Shown here in pieces: positions 24,773 through 37,241 of a stretch of 64,000 nucleotides of DNA. The stretch spans positions 1,054,001 through 1,118,000 of the forward strand of contig SRSI01000068.1 in NCBI GenBank assembly GCA_005656395.1, in the 5' to 3' direction. The position numbers and the translations under genes were made by a program. The notes under the pieces are model-generated. The model did not search any database, was not told the origin of the DNA, and saw only the letters and a list, made by a program, of their open reading frames with translations. This DNA comes from Strongyloides papillosus. Its lineage: Eukaryota; Nematoda; Chromadorea; Rhabditida; Strongyloididae. The first letter of the stretch is position 1. Every line of letters starts with the position of its first letter.

Positions 24773-26386
24773 TTACCAAAATAATTCTTCAATCATATCT
24801 TTGTAGATATCCCATTTTTTTAGATTGTTAAAGAAGATATATCTCTGATCTTTTGTGTTCTGAAGTATTTTTCTAAATTTCTGAGAGTAATTTTGGATGA
24901 TTTCATTGTACAATTGTGTTTCATTACAATTGGAGTGATTTATCTTGATAGCAACAACTTCAATGTTAGGTGGAATTTGAATCGGTATATATTTGTAACA
25001 AATTAGAGTTTGTAATTTATTAAAAGGAACGATAGAATCAGGTTCTTTAATTAATACTTCATCCATCATTAATACTTCCATATTTGGCATATTTTCATCA
25101 ATAGAAATCGCTAGATTTTTTGTAATTATTGGAATTTTTATTAGTTCAACTCTTTTAATTGTTTTAGGCATTAATGATACCAAATACTTAAAATTTCTAC
25201 AAAACTTCTTTACATTTACATTCTCATTTCTATTCGTATAATCTGGAAAGTTAAATTTTACTCTTTCTAATTTAATGCAATTTCTTAGAGATAAATCATT
25301 TATATTTATCTTGTCCACATTTTTAAGATTCTTCCTAATATTATAAAATAAAATTTCTAATTCCAACGATTTTAAATTTGTTAGGCATTGTAGAATTTTC
25401 ATGATCTTCAGAAGAACTTTGGAATTTGAAATCGATATTATAATAGTAGTTATGTAATCTTTTATTGGTAAATACGAACTTATATTATTTGAAGAGATTA
25501 TATTACTTTTTTTGCTCCATAAATTGAGGATGTACCTAACATTGCAATTTACTTTTATCTTGTATTTAGATGTTATCTCTAAAATCATTTTAGTTAACTT
25601 GGTGATATGAATGTAATCACAACGTGAGAAAGTCAAAATTAACGTTGCATTTTCTCTTTTTGACAGCTCCCTTAGTATATTTTCAAAAATGTGTTTATTT
25701 TTGACAAGGCCATCGTAGTTGTATTGGAAATATAAACAATTGACTTCAAGTTCACTAAATTTTTTAAAACCATCAAAGATATTGGAAGGTAACTCTTCAT
25801 ACACACTAGTATCATAGGCCATAAACGTAATATCAGGAATTTTAATGCGTACTATATTATTATGTTTCACTTGTGATAGCACATAAAGCACCAAATGATG
25901 ATTGTAGGAGAAGTTTATCAAAAAATCAAGAACCTTCATGTTCTTACGTACCTCACATTCCAAATTCATATTATTCCATAATTTTTTAACCAACAACATA
26001 CGTTCACGATTCAAAAAGTGTTCTACCCAATTCTTATAAAAAATATTAATACAATGATTTTTAAGAAATACTTCGCAGTTTAGCTTTTTTACATTATCAA
26101 ATTCCGTATAACATCGTAAATCTTTCTCAAAAATCATATTTTCAAAGGTTATTATATCCGGATTTTCTATACTCCTGTGAATATCTTTAACATTAACATT
26201 TTGAAAATCTTGGTAAATATACATTTTCAATTTTATTTTATCTCCTAAGAGATGGTAGTTCATTTCCTGGCATGTTTTAGCTAAATTTGTTATATCGCTA
26301 ACACATGAAAATTTCTCTAGAATTGTCTTCCTTACCAAATCACAATTCATTATATCTAAAAAAGTTAGTTCCTTTTTATTATCCAT
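24773..26386 (-). CDS. F-box/LRR-like protein (lineage-expanded family)
   Basis: A single-exon gene of 537 residues, starting at the ATG at 26386. The N-terminus carries an F-box-like segment (LDIMNCDLVRKTILEKF...ITNLAKTCQEMNYHL), which in true F-box proteins binds Skp1. The rest is a string of irregular leucine-rich repeats (for example TNLKSLELEILFYN and MPNMEVLMMDEVLI), the usual substrate-binding part. The gene at 51308-52919 has the same layout and local similarity (IFDGFKKFSELE against IFDGFKNLKEIE), so they look like dispersed paralogs. F-box identity is inferred from pattern only; the substrate is unknown. Confidence 0.7.
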   Translation of the reverse strand: MDNKKELTFLDIMNCDLVRKTILEKFSCVSDITNLAKTCQEMNYHLLGDKIKLKMYIYQDFQNVNVKDIHRSIENPDIITFENMIFEKDLRCYTEFDNVKKLNCEVFLKNHCINIFYKNWVEHFLNRERMLLVKKLWNNMNLECEVRKNMKVLDFLINFSYNHHLVLYVLSQVKHNNIVRIKIPDITFMAYDTSVYEELPSNIFDGFKKFSELEVNCLYFQYNYDGLVKNKHIFENILRELSKRENATLILTFSRCDYIHITKLTKMILEITSKYKIKVNCNVRYILNLWSKKSNIISSNNISSYLPIKDYITTIIISISNSKVLLKIMKILQCLTNLKSLELEILFYNIRKNLKNVDKININDLSLRNCIKLERVKFNFPDYTNRNENVNVKKFCRNFKYLVSLMPKTIKRVELIKIPIITKNLAISIDENMPNMEVLMMDEVLIKEPDSIVPFNKLQTLICYKYIPIQIPPNIEVVAIKINHSNCNETQLYNEIIQNYSQKFRKILQNTKDQRYIFFNNLKKWDIYKDMIEELFW

Positions 26387-29300
26387 ATTTAGTCTTTGCA
26401 ATAATTATAATAAATAATTTATAAATATAATGGCAAAAATTTAATATCTAAAAATACAATAGATTTGTTTAATATAAATTTTTTTTTTAATTAAAAAATT
26501 ATCACGTGTCTGGTAAAGTTGCATTGTTTTTTGACAATATATCAATAGAAACAATTAAAAATATATTAAAATAAACAATGTGACAAAGTAATCGTATATT
26601 CATGAATCATTATATAATCTTAAAATAATTAAACTATAGCTAATAAAAATGTTTTATTTGATTTTGTTGATATAAATCATTTATCACTATTTGCACAAAA
26701 TCGTATAAAAATAACATTCCTAATAATATATTACAACGATATTATAACAAGACTGAATGAATAAATTATAGATTAAATCACTATAAAAAAGATGGTAATT
26801 TTAAAATTCCAATCTTATTTTATTAAAAATATATTTATATCATTCGTAGGAGAATCGTTTTGATAAATTGCACCTTGCATTTCTTTTTGAATAGGTATTT
26901 GTTGATATGATTAACTACATTAGTTAAAAAAACGAATAAATAATCTTATATAAATGCTTTTTAAGATTTATTATCATTGATAAGAGGAAAACAATTTTTA
27001 GATTTTTTTATAGACATGTAAACATTAAATGTTCTATTACTAAAAATAGATATTATTTTGACTAATTTTCAATAGATTTAATTTTTGTTGTCTTAAAGTG
27101 TCAATCATTAGGGTTTCTTTTAAAAATAAAAAATTTTAAAAGGACATTAAAAGATAACATTTAAAATTATGAGACTACCTGAAAGAAATATTGTATCAAA
27201 AAAAGACTAAATGACTTTTTTATAAAGTCAACATTTCTATGTAGAAGCCTCAATTAAGGAAATTAAATAAGTTACTAAGAGTTCTCTATAAAAATTAACA
27301 ACAATGGAATATTGGGTAAGAAAAATAAAAATAATTAAAAATATATAACTTGAAAAATTAAAAAATGCTTTTAAGAGACTCCTTATATATGCATAAAGTA
27401 AAGCCCTAAAAAATACATAAGAAAAGAATATGAAGTTCAAGGGCAATAAGTTCCTCATCACAAAAATGCTTTTAACATTTTAGTAATTCCACGCCTTATT
27501 AATAATTTGGGATGTAAAAGTTTAGGGGAAAAAAATATTTTTCTAAGAATGATATTTATTATAATTTCTTTAATGTTTCTGTCAGTTAATAAAACTAATA
27601 AAAATATCTTTAAACATCGCTTTTATAAAAAATATAAATATATAATGTATGTTTTATTATGGTTAAATACAGAACCATAATTCAATAGAACAAAAAAGGG
27701 CATGTTGAAATAATCTTATTGAAACTTCGAAAGTTTATTGTTCAATTCTTACTTCTATAAATTTATACTTTAGAAAAATGAAAAACATTAAGTTATTTTT
27801 TTATTTATCACATTAATGTATGGTAGATTATAAAAGATGCATTATTACATTTTTTTAAATATAGAATATTTTAAAGAAAAACATTTAAATAATATTACAA
27901 TATTTCTACTTAAATAATAATAATATCATAAATGTCATATTATTTGCTAATAAAAATATTTTGATTGTTGAAAATATAAATAAAACAGATGAAATTTTTT
28001 CATTAATATTATTATTTTTCTTCAATTAAATCTATTGCTAAAATTATATAAAAAAATATTTCATTGTAAAGCAATATAGTAGAATAAATGGTAAATTGCA
28101 TTTTAACTTAAAAAAAATAATAAAAAAAGTGGTGTAAAAATTAGATTTTATAACTAACAATTGTATGTTGAAGGAAAAATAAAATTATACAGTTAAAAAA
28201 ATATTCATTTTTGAGTAAAAAGTAAATAGTGCAAATATTGATTATTAATTGTAAACCTTCGTAATATTTTTTATATAAAATAAATGGATAAAAATAGAAA
28301 GGAAACATTAAAGAATTACATATTATGGATATAGCAAATTATCTAATATTTATCATTAGATATGACAATTTGTTCATTGCAAAAATAATGTAAATAACTT
28401 ATAGCATTAAACTAAATTCATACTTTAACAACAAACATGATTCTTTTTTGACTTTTAAAACATCATATCTCCCTTATCAAAGATTTTAATAACTTACATT
28501 TTAAATTAAATAGCTGGTTTTTAAACTTTACAACCGCAAAAATTATCTTAAAAATTGGTGTTTAAAAAACTAATGATTTATTGTACTTTTAAGAATGTTA
28601 GAAAAAACAAATATAAAAGCAAACAAATGTTATACATGAATTTTAAAGATTTCCTCCAATCTTAACATGTTTTTTATTAGTTAATATAGAAATGTTTCAT
28701 ACTCTTTAAACGTTACTTTTTATGTAGAAATCAAAAATATTTTAGCGTATCAGTTGATCTTTGTTTCACTTGTACAAGTATTCAATGTTAAAGTGAGTTT
28801 TGTTTTAAGATTAATACAATTTTTTAAATGACAGTATAATTAATTACGACTAACAGATTTTTATACTGATAAAAAATTCAGAAAATCATTAAAATTAGAA
28901 TGTCAATTAAACACGTTTCATCATCTAATGGTACTAATACTCTCAAATGACATGTTACTTTTTATAAAAAAATTTTGAATTATATAAAATAATTTGAATC
29001 TATATTTAAAATGTTTGATTCTTAAAAATATAACCTGTTATCAATGTGATTATATTATTCATATGTGTTAAGTTTTCATGGTATGAAAATAATTTTATTC
29101 AATATTTTGTATTCAAAGTTTTTTAATGTTAAACGACGTCAAATTATCATCAGTATAAATAAATATAAAGTTTATATTTATAACAAGAGAAATTATTTTT
29201 GGAACTTTCATTGATAATAATCTCATTTTGATTAAACTCTTAGTTGACATTATTTTGAATATAATTGTATGGAATTAAATAAAAAATTATAATGTTTTAC

Positions 29301-29676
29301 AGTACATTCAAAGATTTCATCATTGAACATTCAGAATTTTGAAGAAAACATATATTAAAAAAATCTGTTTATATATTAATTAATCCAAGCAAACAACAAA
29401 GAATAATAATTGCCATGAAGTCAGAATATAAAAAATTATCATAGTGTAATTACATATTAAGGATTATCTTGTTTTTCTGTTGAAAAAAACTAAAAATAAA
29501 CGAAAGCAGTGCAAAAAATATTTTACGAAATTTAGATGGGTGTTTAATTTATTTATTTTGAATATTTGTAGATTTATAAGGGTATTTTAGGTATACTTTT
29601 TGTACAACTATAAATTATTATTATCATTATTTTATTAAAATTTTTTTCACGATTCTTTACAGCAACACCATTTCGA
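26387..29676. other. 3.3 kb AT-rich gene desert
   Basis: Low-complexity sequence with no ORF that shows conserved features. A 74-codon minus ORF at 27237-27461 lacks a convincing start or splice context and is hydrophobic filler. Confidence 0.5.
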
Positions 29677-30760
29677 CTACTCTTTCAATAATTCCTCCTG
29701 ATCATTCTTTTTATCTTTATTTTTGTCATCTAAATTTATTTTTTTCTTCATCACTATAGCCAAGTCATTTCGAAGTATTCTATCCAATTTTTCTGTAGCG
29801 AATTTTCGTTCTGTTTCCTTTACCTCATTTTCCTCGAAGGCTACAGCTTCATCTATCCTTTTAACTTCACTTGAGACAATTATTGCATTATGAACTACTG
29901 ATAGACTTGCATTAATTATGAATGTAAAAACTGTTTTTACAATTATGTAATCTAAAAAAATATATAAATTTTATTCTAGTAACCTTACCTTTATACTTAA
30001 AGACTATGAAAGTATATATTGTAATTGTGGAAACTGATAAAAGAAGGGAATGTATTAAGATTCCTATCAGTAATATCTTCTTTTTGATCAATCTTTTATA
30101 AAATATAATATAATTAACTAAAGCAATTACTTCGGCGATGTAAAGTGTTGTAGCAACCGCCACAAATATAACAGTTTCAATTCTGCTTATTACTTTTTCA
30201 TTTTTTGAATTATGAATAAATAGTGAAGTAGAGACCAAGATAACAGTCAAAATGAAGGAGAGAGTTAGGCATACCATTGCGTAAAGAAGCAAATGACGTG
30301 TTCCATGATGAGGTTTAAATACATCGCGTATTGATTTTTCACAAGCCTCAAAATCACTTAGTTTTTCCGGATACTCATAACTCTCTGGCATCTCTTCAAC
30401 CTCAAAAGATTCCTTTGACGCTTCAGTTTTACCATTATTAATATAATTTTCCACTTGTTCTTTGGTAAATTCACTCAAACACGTCCTTATACTTTTTCTT
30501 TCATTGCATTTATTTCTAATGTCTTCCACTCTTTTGTATGCTTGTTGTGCTTTTATTTTATTGTTTTTATTGTTTGCAGAATCCTTTGATAACCTATTTT
30601 TTTTGCACGAACTATTTGGTTTTGAATTTGAATTTCGCTTTTTCTTAATACTTTTAATATTTTTTTTGGGTGGTGTATTTGGAGATGGCTTTTTTCTCTT
30701 GTAGTTTGTATTGTCATTTAAAATTAGCAGTGACTTGTTTTTTTCATTGGAATTTTTCAT
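29677..30760 (-). CDS. Four-TM membrane protein, unknown family (paralog A)
   Basis: Exon 1 is 30760-29989 and exon 2 is 29951-29677 (intron GTAAGG...TTTTTTTAG, phase 1), giving 348 residues. The N-terminal 160 residues are hydrophilic and strongly basic (Lys/Asn/Ser-rich), then come four membrane segments (LLLYAMVCLTLSFILTVILV; VIFVAVATTLYIAEVIALVN; ILLIGILIHSLLLSVSTITI; IVKTVFTFIINASLSVV) and a charged, probably coiled-coil C-terminal tail. I do not recognise the family. The intron falls just before TM4 in the same phase as in the neighbouring gene 30997-31516, which suggests common ancestry. Both are transcribed in the same direction, 236 bp apart. Confidence 0.75.
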
Positions 30761-30996
30761 CTCAACATAAAAAAAATAAAGAATGAGTGGTAAAAAATAT
30801 CTACTTAATATTGAGTAGAGATATTATAATATGCATATTATATTTAATTGAAATTACATTTTTATAAGAAAAAAGGTAATTAATATTCAAATTTATTTAT
30901 TAAGAAATTTTTGTTTTAATGAGTTAACAAAAATTTATACGACGAGATATGACACATTTATTCAAAATTTATTGTTAATTATATAATTAATATTAT

Positions 30997-31516
30997 CTAA
31001 GCATTTAAATTCGATTTTTCATTTTGTAAACTTTCCATAAAACTTTTCTTTGAATCGTTTGATTCAAGTTCTGAGTAAGAATTCTTAAATAGCAATCCTA
31101 TATGTGTTATTAGCATAACACATTGTAACGTAAAACAAATAAGCGTAAAAGCATCTAATTTAACTAAAACAAACAATGTTTATAAAAGTATTATAAATTA
31201 TATAAAATAACTCACTTTTTTTGATAAAAATTATTGTTATAAAGCATGTACAACTATATAATGTTATAATAACACCACAAATTAAAATTAAGAAATATAT
31301 AATTTTCGTGTGTGGCCTGAGGAATTTGAAATTAGCAATATATAAGGTGATTAAGATAATATCTACTATAGCAATAGCTATATTAATTGCATCAATAACT
31401 TTATGATTAACCCCAGAAAAGAGTGAAAAAGTATGTTGCTCCGTTCCAATGATTACCAGAAGGTGTAAAAATATACATATCAATACAGGTGTAAAAAAAT
31501 ACTTTGGTTGTAGCAT
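30997..31516 (-). CDS. Four-TM membrane protein, unknown family (paralog B)
   Basis: Exon 1 is 31516-31216 and exon 2 is 31163-30997 (GTGAGT...TTTTAG intron, phase 1), giving 155 residues. Four membrane segments are visible (YFFTPVLICIFLHLLVII; AINIAIAIVDIILITLYIAN; IIYFLILICGVIITLYSCTC; FTLICFTLQCVMLITHIGLL), with a short polar C-terminal tail. It lacks the long basic N-terminus of its neighbour but shares the TM count, the spacing and the intron before TM4. Function unknown. Confidence 0.7.
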
Positions 31517-34500
31517 TGTTATGTATTAGGCTATTTTTTTGTTTTTTATATTGGTAACTATTATAATACTCATCACCATTTTACATTATCTATTTAAATT
31601 TTCTTATTTCATATGAAAATTTGTCCTATGTATTGTTTATATTCAATAATAAAAATTTATTTTTATTATTTCTATTAAATTGGTAATATTTTTTCCTCTT
31701 CAATATTTTCATTATTTCAAATAATATAGAAGTGTGAGTACGATTTTTGGGCTATAGATGTACCAGAAAGTACTGTTTTTTTGTTAAGTTAATTAAAGAA
31801 ATGGAAAAAGTAATTATAAATAATAGGAACCATCTCTTTATTACACTTTATTTACTTTTTTTTCTGTAAATTTGTACTATTTTTAGTTTTTAATGAAATG
31901 CATAGTATTAATTTTAATTTGAAATGTTCAGAAACAAATTATAAAAAGAAATTTTTACTAGTTAATTATTCATTTGTCTGAGTATACTTACATTGGATTC
32001 CTGTTAAGAGGATAAAAACATAATTAAAAAAAATGGACTTTTTTATAATGTTATATCATTATGACGATTTATTTTATTATTCGTCAATGGATTTTTTATA
32101 ACATACATTATTTTTTTAAAACAATTTTTTCAATATATTCTAGTTGATGACTATAGATGCTATGCAATAAAAATTTTTATGAATCGATTTTGTTTGTACT
32201 TTTGTAGGTAAATTGAAAAATACATTCAAATAGTATTATGTATTGTATCTAACAACTATCTTTTATTTATTTTTTTTCGTGTAAGAATAGATATCCATTG
32301 TTAAACCAATTTTTATTGAATAAATATATGATATTTATATAAAGTTCATTTTTTTATAACTTAATCTTACAATAAAATTGGAATTATAAAAAAATCAAAT
32401 TTGATAGTATAAAATTGCTTAATTGTATATCTAACATTATTTATGGTTGCTGTATATCATCACAAAAATCATTCATAACAAAATATTTTATAATTTACCA
32501 ATGGAGTAAATATTTACCCTATTAGTTTAAAATAAAGAAAAAACAAACTGTATTTTCACGAGTACCTCTCTAACATTATATTAGATTATTTACAAGAAAA
32601 GTTAATTTATTATCCCCGTTCCAATATAACCAAATTAATATAGTTCTAACAGTGTAATTTAATTGTCATAAATAGCACAAAATATTTTAAAATATCGAAT
32701 ATGGAGAGATATTGTGATATACCAGTTGGATGATAAACTCGTGTTGTTCACTCATGACACTTTCATAACATTTGAATACTCATTCAAGAGATATTTTTTG
32801 TCTAGAAATTTATAGAAATACTTTCGAATTGATTCTTTAAAAATACAGATTATTATCTTTTTCTAGTGGTACTTTTGAAAATCAGTATGTACCAATTAAT
32901 CATCATAAAAATATAATCTTATCTTTAAAAAATTTCAGCAAATATGAAAATATATAACTTATTTGCTAAGATGACAAATGATACACTACTAATATAATAT
33001 GTATTTTTAATGTATTAATTGTTGTCTTTTGATATTACAAAATATTTAGATTTATTTTAATATATGATGAAATTCAATGAACAAAAAAAATTATATATAT
33101 AATTTTAACAGAAAACATTTTTTTTTCTATTTAGCATTTTATTTTCATATCGTTAAATTTTTAAATTTTATTTACATAAATGCACATAATTCATTATATT
33201 TGATATAAATTTTTATTTAAAAATTGAGGAACTTATTTTTATATCAGATATTTTATCAAACATGATTATTTTACAGAAAGTACAATAAACATCATTATCA
33301 TTTATTTTGGTGATAAACTATTTCTAAAACTTTATTTGTTACTTTTTATAATGTTTGTATCTTTATATTATTACTTTTATTAATAGTACTAATTTTTATT
33401 ATAATAATATTTGTATGAAAAACTATTTAAAAAATTTATTCCTAGCTTTATCAAAAAGGTATTTCTAAGTTAATAAGTTATACAAAGAAATTATTGTATT
33501 TAAGTACATTAATTTTATTTTCATTAAACAAACAAAAAATAATATTTCATGCTTAAAATTAAAAAGTGTTTTTCGATAAAAAATAATTATGTTTTCAAAG
33601 AAAAAAGATTAATATGCACTTTGAAAAATAGTAAATATGTTTTTACCTTTGTTATTGTTCTATGATATTCTATTAAAATACTCCAAAAAATTTAGTCTCT
33701 TAGAAACAACTAGTTTAAAAGGTTTTTTTAAATAGCTAATAAGAATCAAACATTTAAATAATAAAAGTACCATGATGTATCTATTAATTCACAAAGTCTT
33801 ATCATACTTTCTTATTTTTAATACTTTAACGAAAAATATTAGTATCTACCTCAATACCAACACTTCCTTTTTCTATTACCTGTTTTCAAAATTTTATATT
33901 AATACATTATTAGTACAATATTAATGAGTACTCTTACACTTAAATATTTCATCCGTTCTTCAATAACTTTTTATTATACGTATAATTTTCATTTAAACTT
34001 AATATTAACTTTATTTCATAATTTGTACCATATAAATTAAAAAGCAATTTTATTAAATATTTAATTAATCTTTAAATATAAATTTATACATTTATTTCGT
34101 AATGCGCTGCTTCATTATTATAGAAAACTAATAATTCTCCCTTCGGTTGATGTATAAAATAATTGCTTATGTGTTAGCAACCATATAAATCTAATATAAG
34201 ACATACAGTTTTTATTATATTTTATTATTTTTAATTTCCATTCTTTTAAACTACTCTACAAGTTCCATAGATCAGAATTGTTATAATAGTTTTTTTCCTC
34301 TTCCTTTGTCTACCCTTATTATTTCAGCTGTTTAATTCTAATAACTCAATTTTATATTTCACCCCCCTCACTTAAACAAACACTTATCATTTAATTCACT
34401 TAAATCTTTTTATCTGTAAGAACCCGCAGAGCTATTTCAGGTAAATCATTTTTTTTATTTAATTAGAAAAGAGGAAGAAGGAAGGACTAAGAAAAAGCTG

Positions 34501-35333
34501 AACATCAGATGACGTTATATAATCAAGTTTTAAATATTAATGTTATCAGAAAACTTGATAAATAAAAAAAGAGCTTTATTTCAATCAAAGTGTCTATAAG
34601 ATAATATATAAAAATGATCGTCAAATTAGTCATCCCAGTTAAATATGATTCATTCCTTCTTATCTTAGCACACATATTTACCTAATCATTTTTGGTTAAT
34701 ATTATCACTAAAAATTCATGAATAATCAATTCATCCTTATTTTTCAATTTCATGCAATGTCACACCTTTAAAAAAAATATTTCCTATATAAGTTCATGCT
34801 TTCAAAAGAAATTATAGTCCAGAAGAATTTCCCTTTTTCATTTCCTTTTTTTTAAATTAATAACTTTTTCAATTACAGTTAATTATAAGACGCAAAGCCC
34901 TTTTTATACAATAACTTTGTATATAACATTATATTTGCAAGTTGATATTTAATATTGTTATAAAGATAAGTAAATTTAGTTGACGTATTTAAAAATACAT
35001 CTATCTAAATATTATCATATCCTTTACCATTTATGTAAAAGAAAAAAATATTTTACTATTTGATATATAAAGTAATCCTTAAAATAATACATTTACCCAA
35101 AGGTAAAGTTTATTTTTGTGTACAAAATTGATGACTAAAACTAGAGTAAGCTTAAAAAAAATGATTTTTATCATGATATAGCTGTTCAAATACCTTTGGT
35201 GTAATCATATTTTTAAGCTAACCATTTCCCGAAATGTATTAATGCGTTTTATATTATTAAATTTAATAAGATACTTCTTTGATTCTTTTATTTTAGTTTT
35301 ATCTACTAACTATTTGAGATAAAATATACTAAA
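31517..35333. other. 3.8 kb AT-rich gene desert
   Basis: No ORF with supporting features. A slightly GC-richer spot near 34415-34445 ends in TTTCAG|GTAAAT and could be a non-coding leader exon, but there is no proof. A TTTTAG trans-splice-like acceptor ends at 35296 before the next gene. Confidence 0.5.
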
Positions 35334-36053
35334 ATGTGTGCAAGTAACCTTTTCGGATGTGGATATGTACTATTAATGGTTTGTGGAGTGGCACTTAGTG
35401 CATTGGCATTGTTTTATCCAGGTAAATTATTTTCATAATTAAATTTATTATCATAAAAATAATTAAATATGCACTTTTTAGCTGGTATAATTATTGATAA
35501 ATCATCTCCGATATTCAAAGAGTGCCTTACAAACAATAATAGACAACAATGTGACAGGGCAAAGCAGATTTTAGATTCAGATATCTTACCATTCTCATGT
35601 TCATTTGCTACACTCTTTAATTTACTTGAAACCAAAGATTTTGATAATATAAAAGTTAACTGCGGCAGTGATTATCTGGACAAAGTTGATAAACAAATTA
35701 GAATAATTTGGGTGTCATCAGCTACTGCTATAGCAATTTCTGGAATTGGTGTTATTGCTGGTGTCATTACAATAGTACTTTTCTCCTGTTGTGGGTGCTT
35801 GAGAGCAATACCAATGATTTTACTAACAGCTATAGGATTAGCTTTAACAGCATGTATGATTGCTTTCGTGGTCAGTTATCACGATAAGATGGACTATTAC
35901 AATAGCGAAATAGGTAAATTAATCTCAGGTTTCGATCCAACCAATATGACTAGAAATACCTTCTGGTTTGGTCTTGGTGCTGTTGGAGCTGGAGGATTAA
36001 GTGCAATATTAGCATTCTTTGGTATTTTCTCATCCTTATCATGTTGTTGTTAA
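35334..36053 (+). CDS. Tetraspan-like membrane protein
   Basis: Exon 1 is 35334-35421 and exon 2 is 35482-36053 (GTAAAT...TTTTAG, phase 1), giving 219 residues. Four hydrophobic segments are present: GYVLLMVCGVALSALALF, then after a Cys-containing extracellular loop (KECLTNNNRQQCDRAK; SCSFAT; VNCGSDY) TM2 (SATAIAISGIGVIAGVITIV), TM3 (IPMILLTAIGLALTACMIAF) and TM4. It ends in a cysteine cluster (SLSCCC) that could be palmitoylated. The topology resembles claudin/tetraspan-type nematode proteins, but no family signature is clear. Role unknown. Confidence 0.75.
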
Positions 36054-37241
36054 CTATAATTATTCCATATTTCTAAAATACTAAATAATATAATTCTATA
36101 AGATACTAAAAAACTAACAAAATAAAGTTTTAATTAGCATGTATATATTTGACAGATTTGATAAACAATTTTTACAAGGTAAAAGAATTTTTATTTTTTT
36201 TGTTTACATTTATTTCTTATTTTTATAGGTATCTAACAATTATGCTTGATTATCCTCCTGTAAATAAAATATATATAATCTTAAGTTATTTGTTCTCTTA
36301 ATCGTCAAAATATTTTATATTATTTTTGTTATTAATAAAAAATATTAAATATTTACTTCTAATTATATCATCGTATAAATCTAAAAAAAATTATCAACTC
36401 ACATGGTATAAGAGAATAAATAAATAGAAAGGAATTTGCCTTCATTTTTGGATAGTAGAAAAAAAAATCTAGCAAAAAAATAAATTGAGATAGTTTATAG
36501 GAGCAATTTATAGATAATTGCCAATGTTAAATATAATCATTCGAGGTCAAAAAACTCAAAATATTTGAATATTCTTCACATTAATATGTAAAATTTTTAA
36601 TTTTCTTTCGTTACAATATTTTGTCATAGATTAAATAAATAAGAGGACTACGATTTCAGATTGTCATATTTTCTAGAAATATTATTCCACTAACAATTTA
36701 ATAATTATATTGTGTATGAATTTTCGATAGAAAATCATCAATGTTTTATCTTCTCAAATTATTTTATAATACTTATGGGTATCTTTGATCTTTCCTTAAA
36801 TAGTACAAAGGTAATCAAACGGATAAAGGTATTGAACTCGAAAATATAAACGATAATATCACTCTTTTTCGTCACCACTTCATTTTGACTCTCTAATAAA
36901 GTCAGTTATCAGTCATTAACAAAATTGTGTGACAAGGCAAATTGACTAATTACATGCAATATGAATTATACACATACACTTTTTGCTAATTTGAACTATA
37001 CAAGATATTTTATCAAAATTTTTATACTACTCCAAAATATAATCTATCTTATATGATAGTGTTATAGCTAATTACAGAGTAATAACTCTTATTTTAATCA
37101 CCATGACAAACATTTACCTTGTAATTACATACTATATTGTATTATTATCTTTTTGATAATTTTAAAATTGCAACGTTTATTTAATGCCAAATAAAGATTT
37201 TAATATAATGTTATTAAAAGAATTCATATTTTTCAGGAATC
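36054..37241. other. Intergenic region, no gene seen
   Basis: About 1.2 kb of A/T-rich sequence. A TTTTTCAG acceptor ends at 37236, six nt before the next ATG, and probably marks trans-splicing. Confidence 0.5.
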
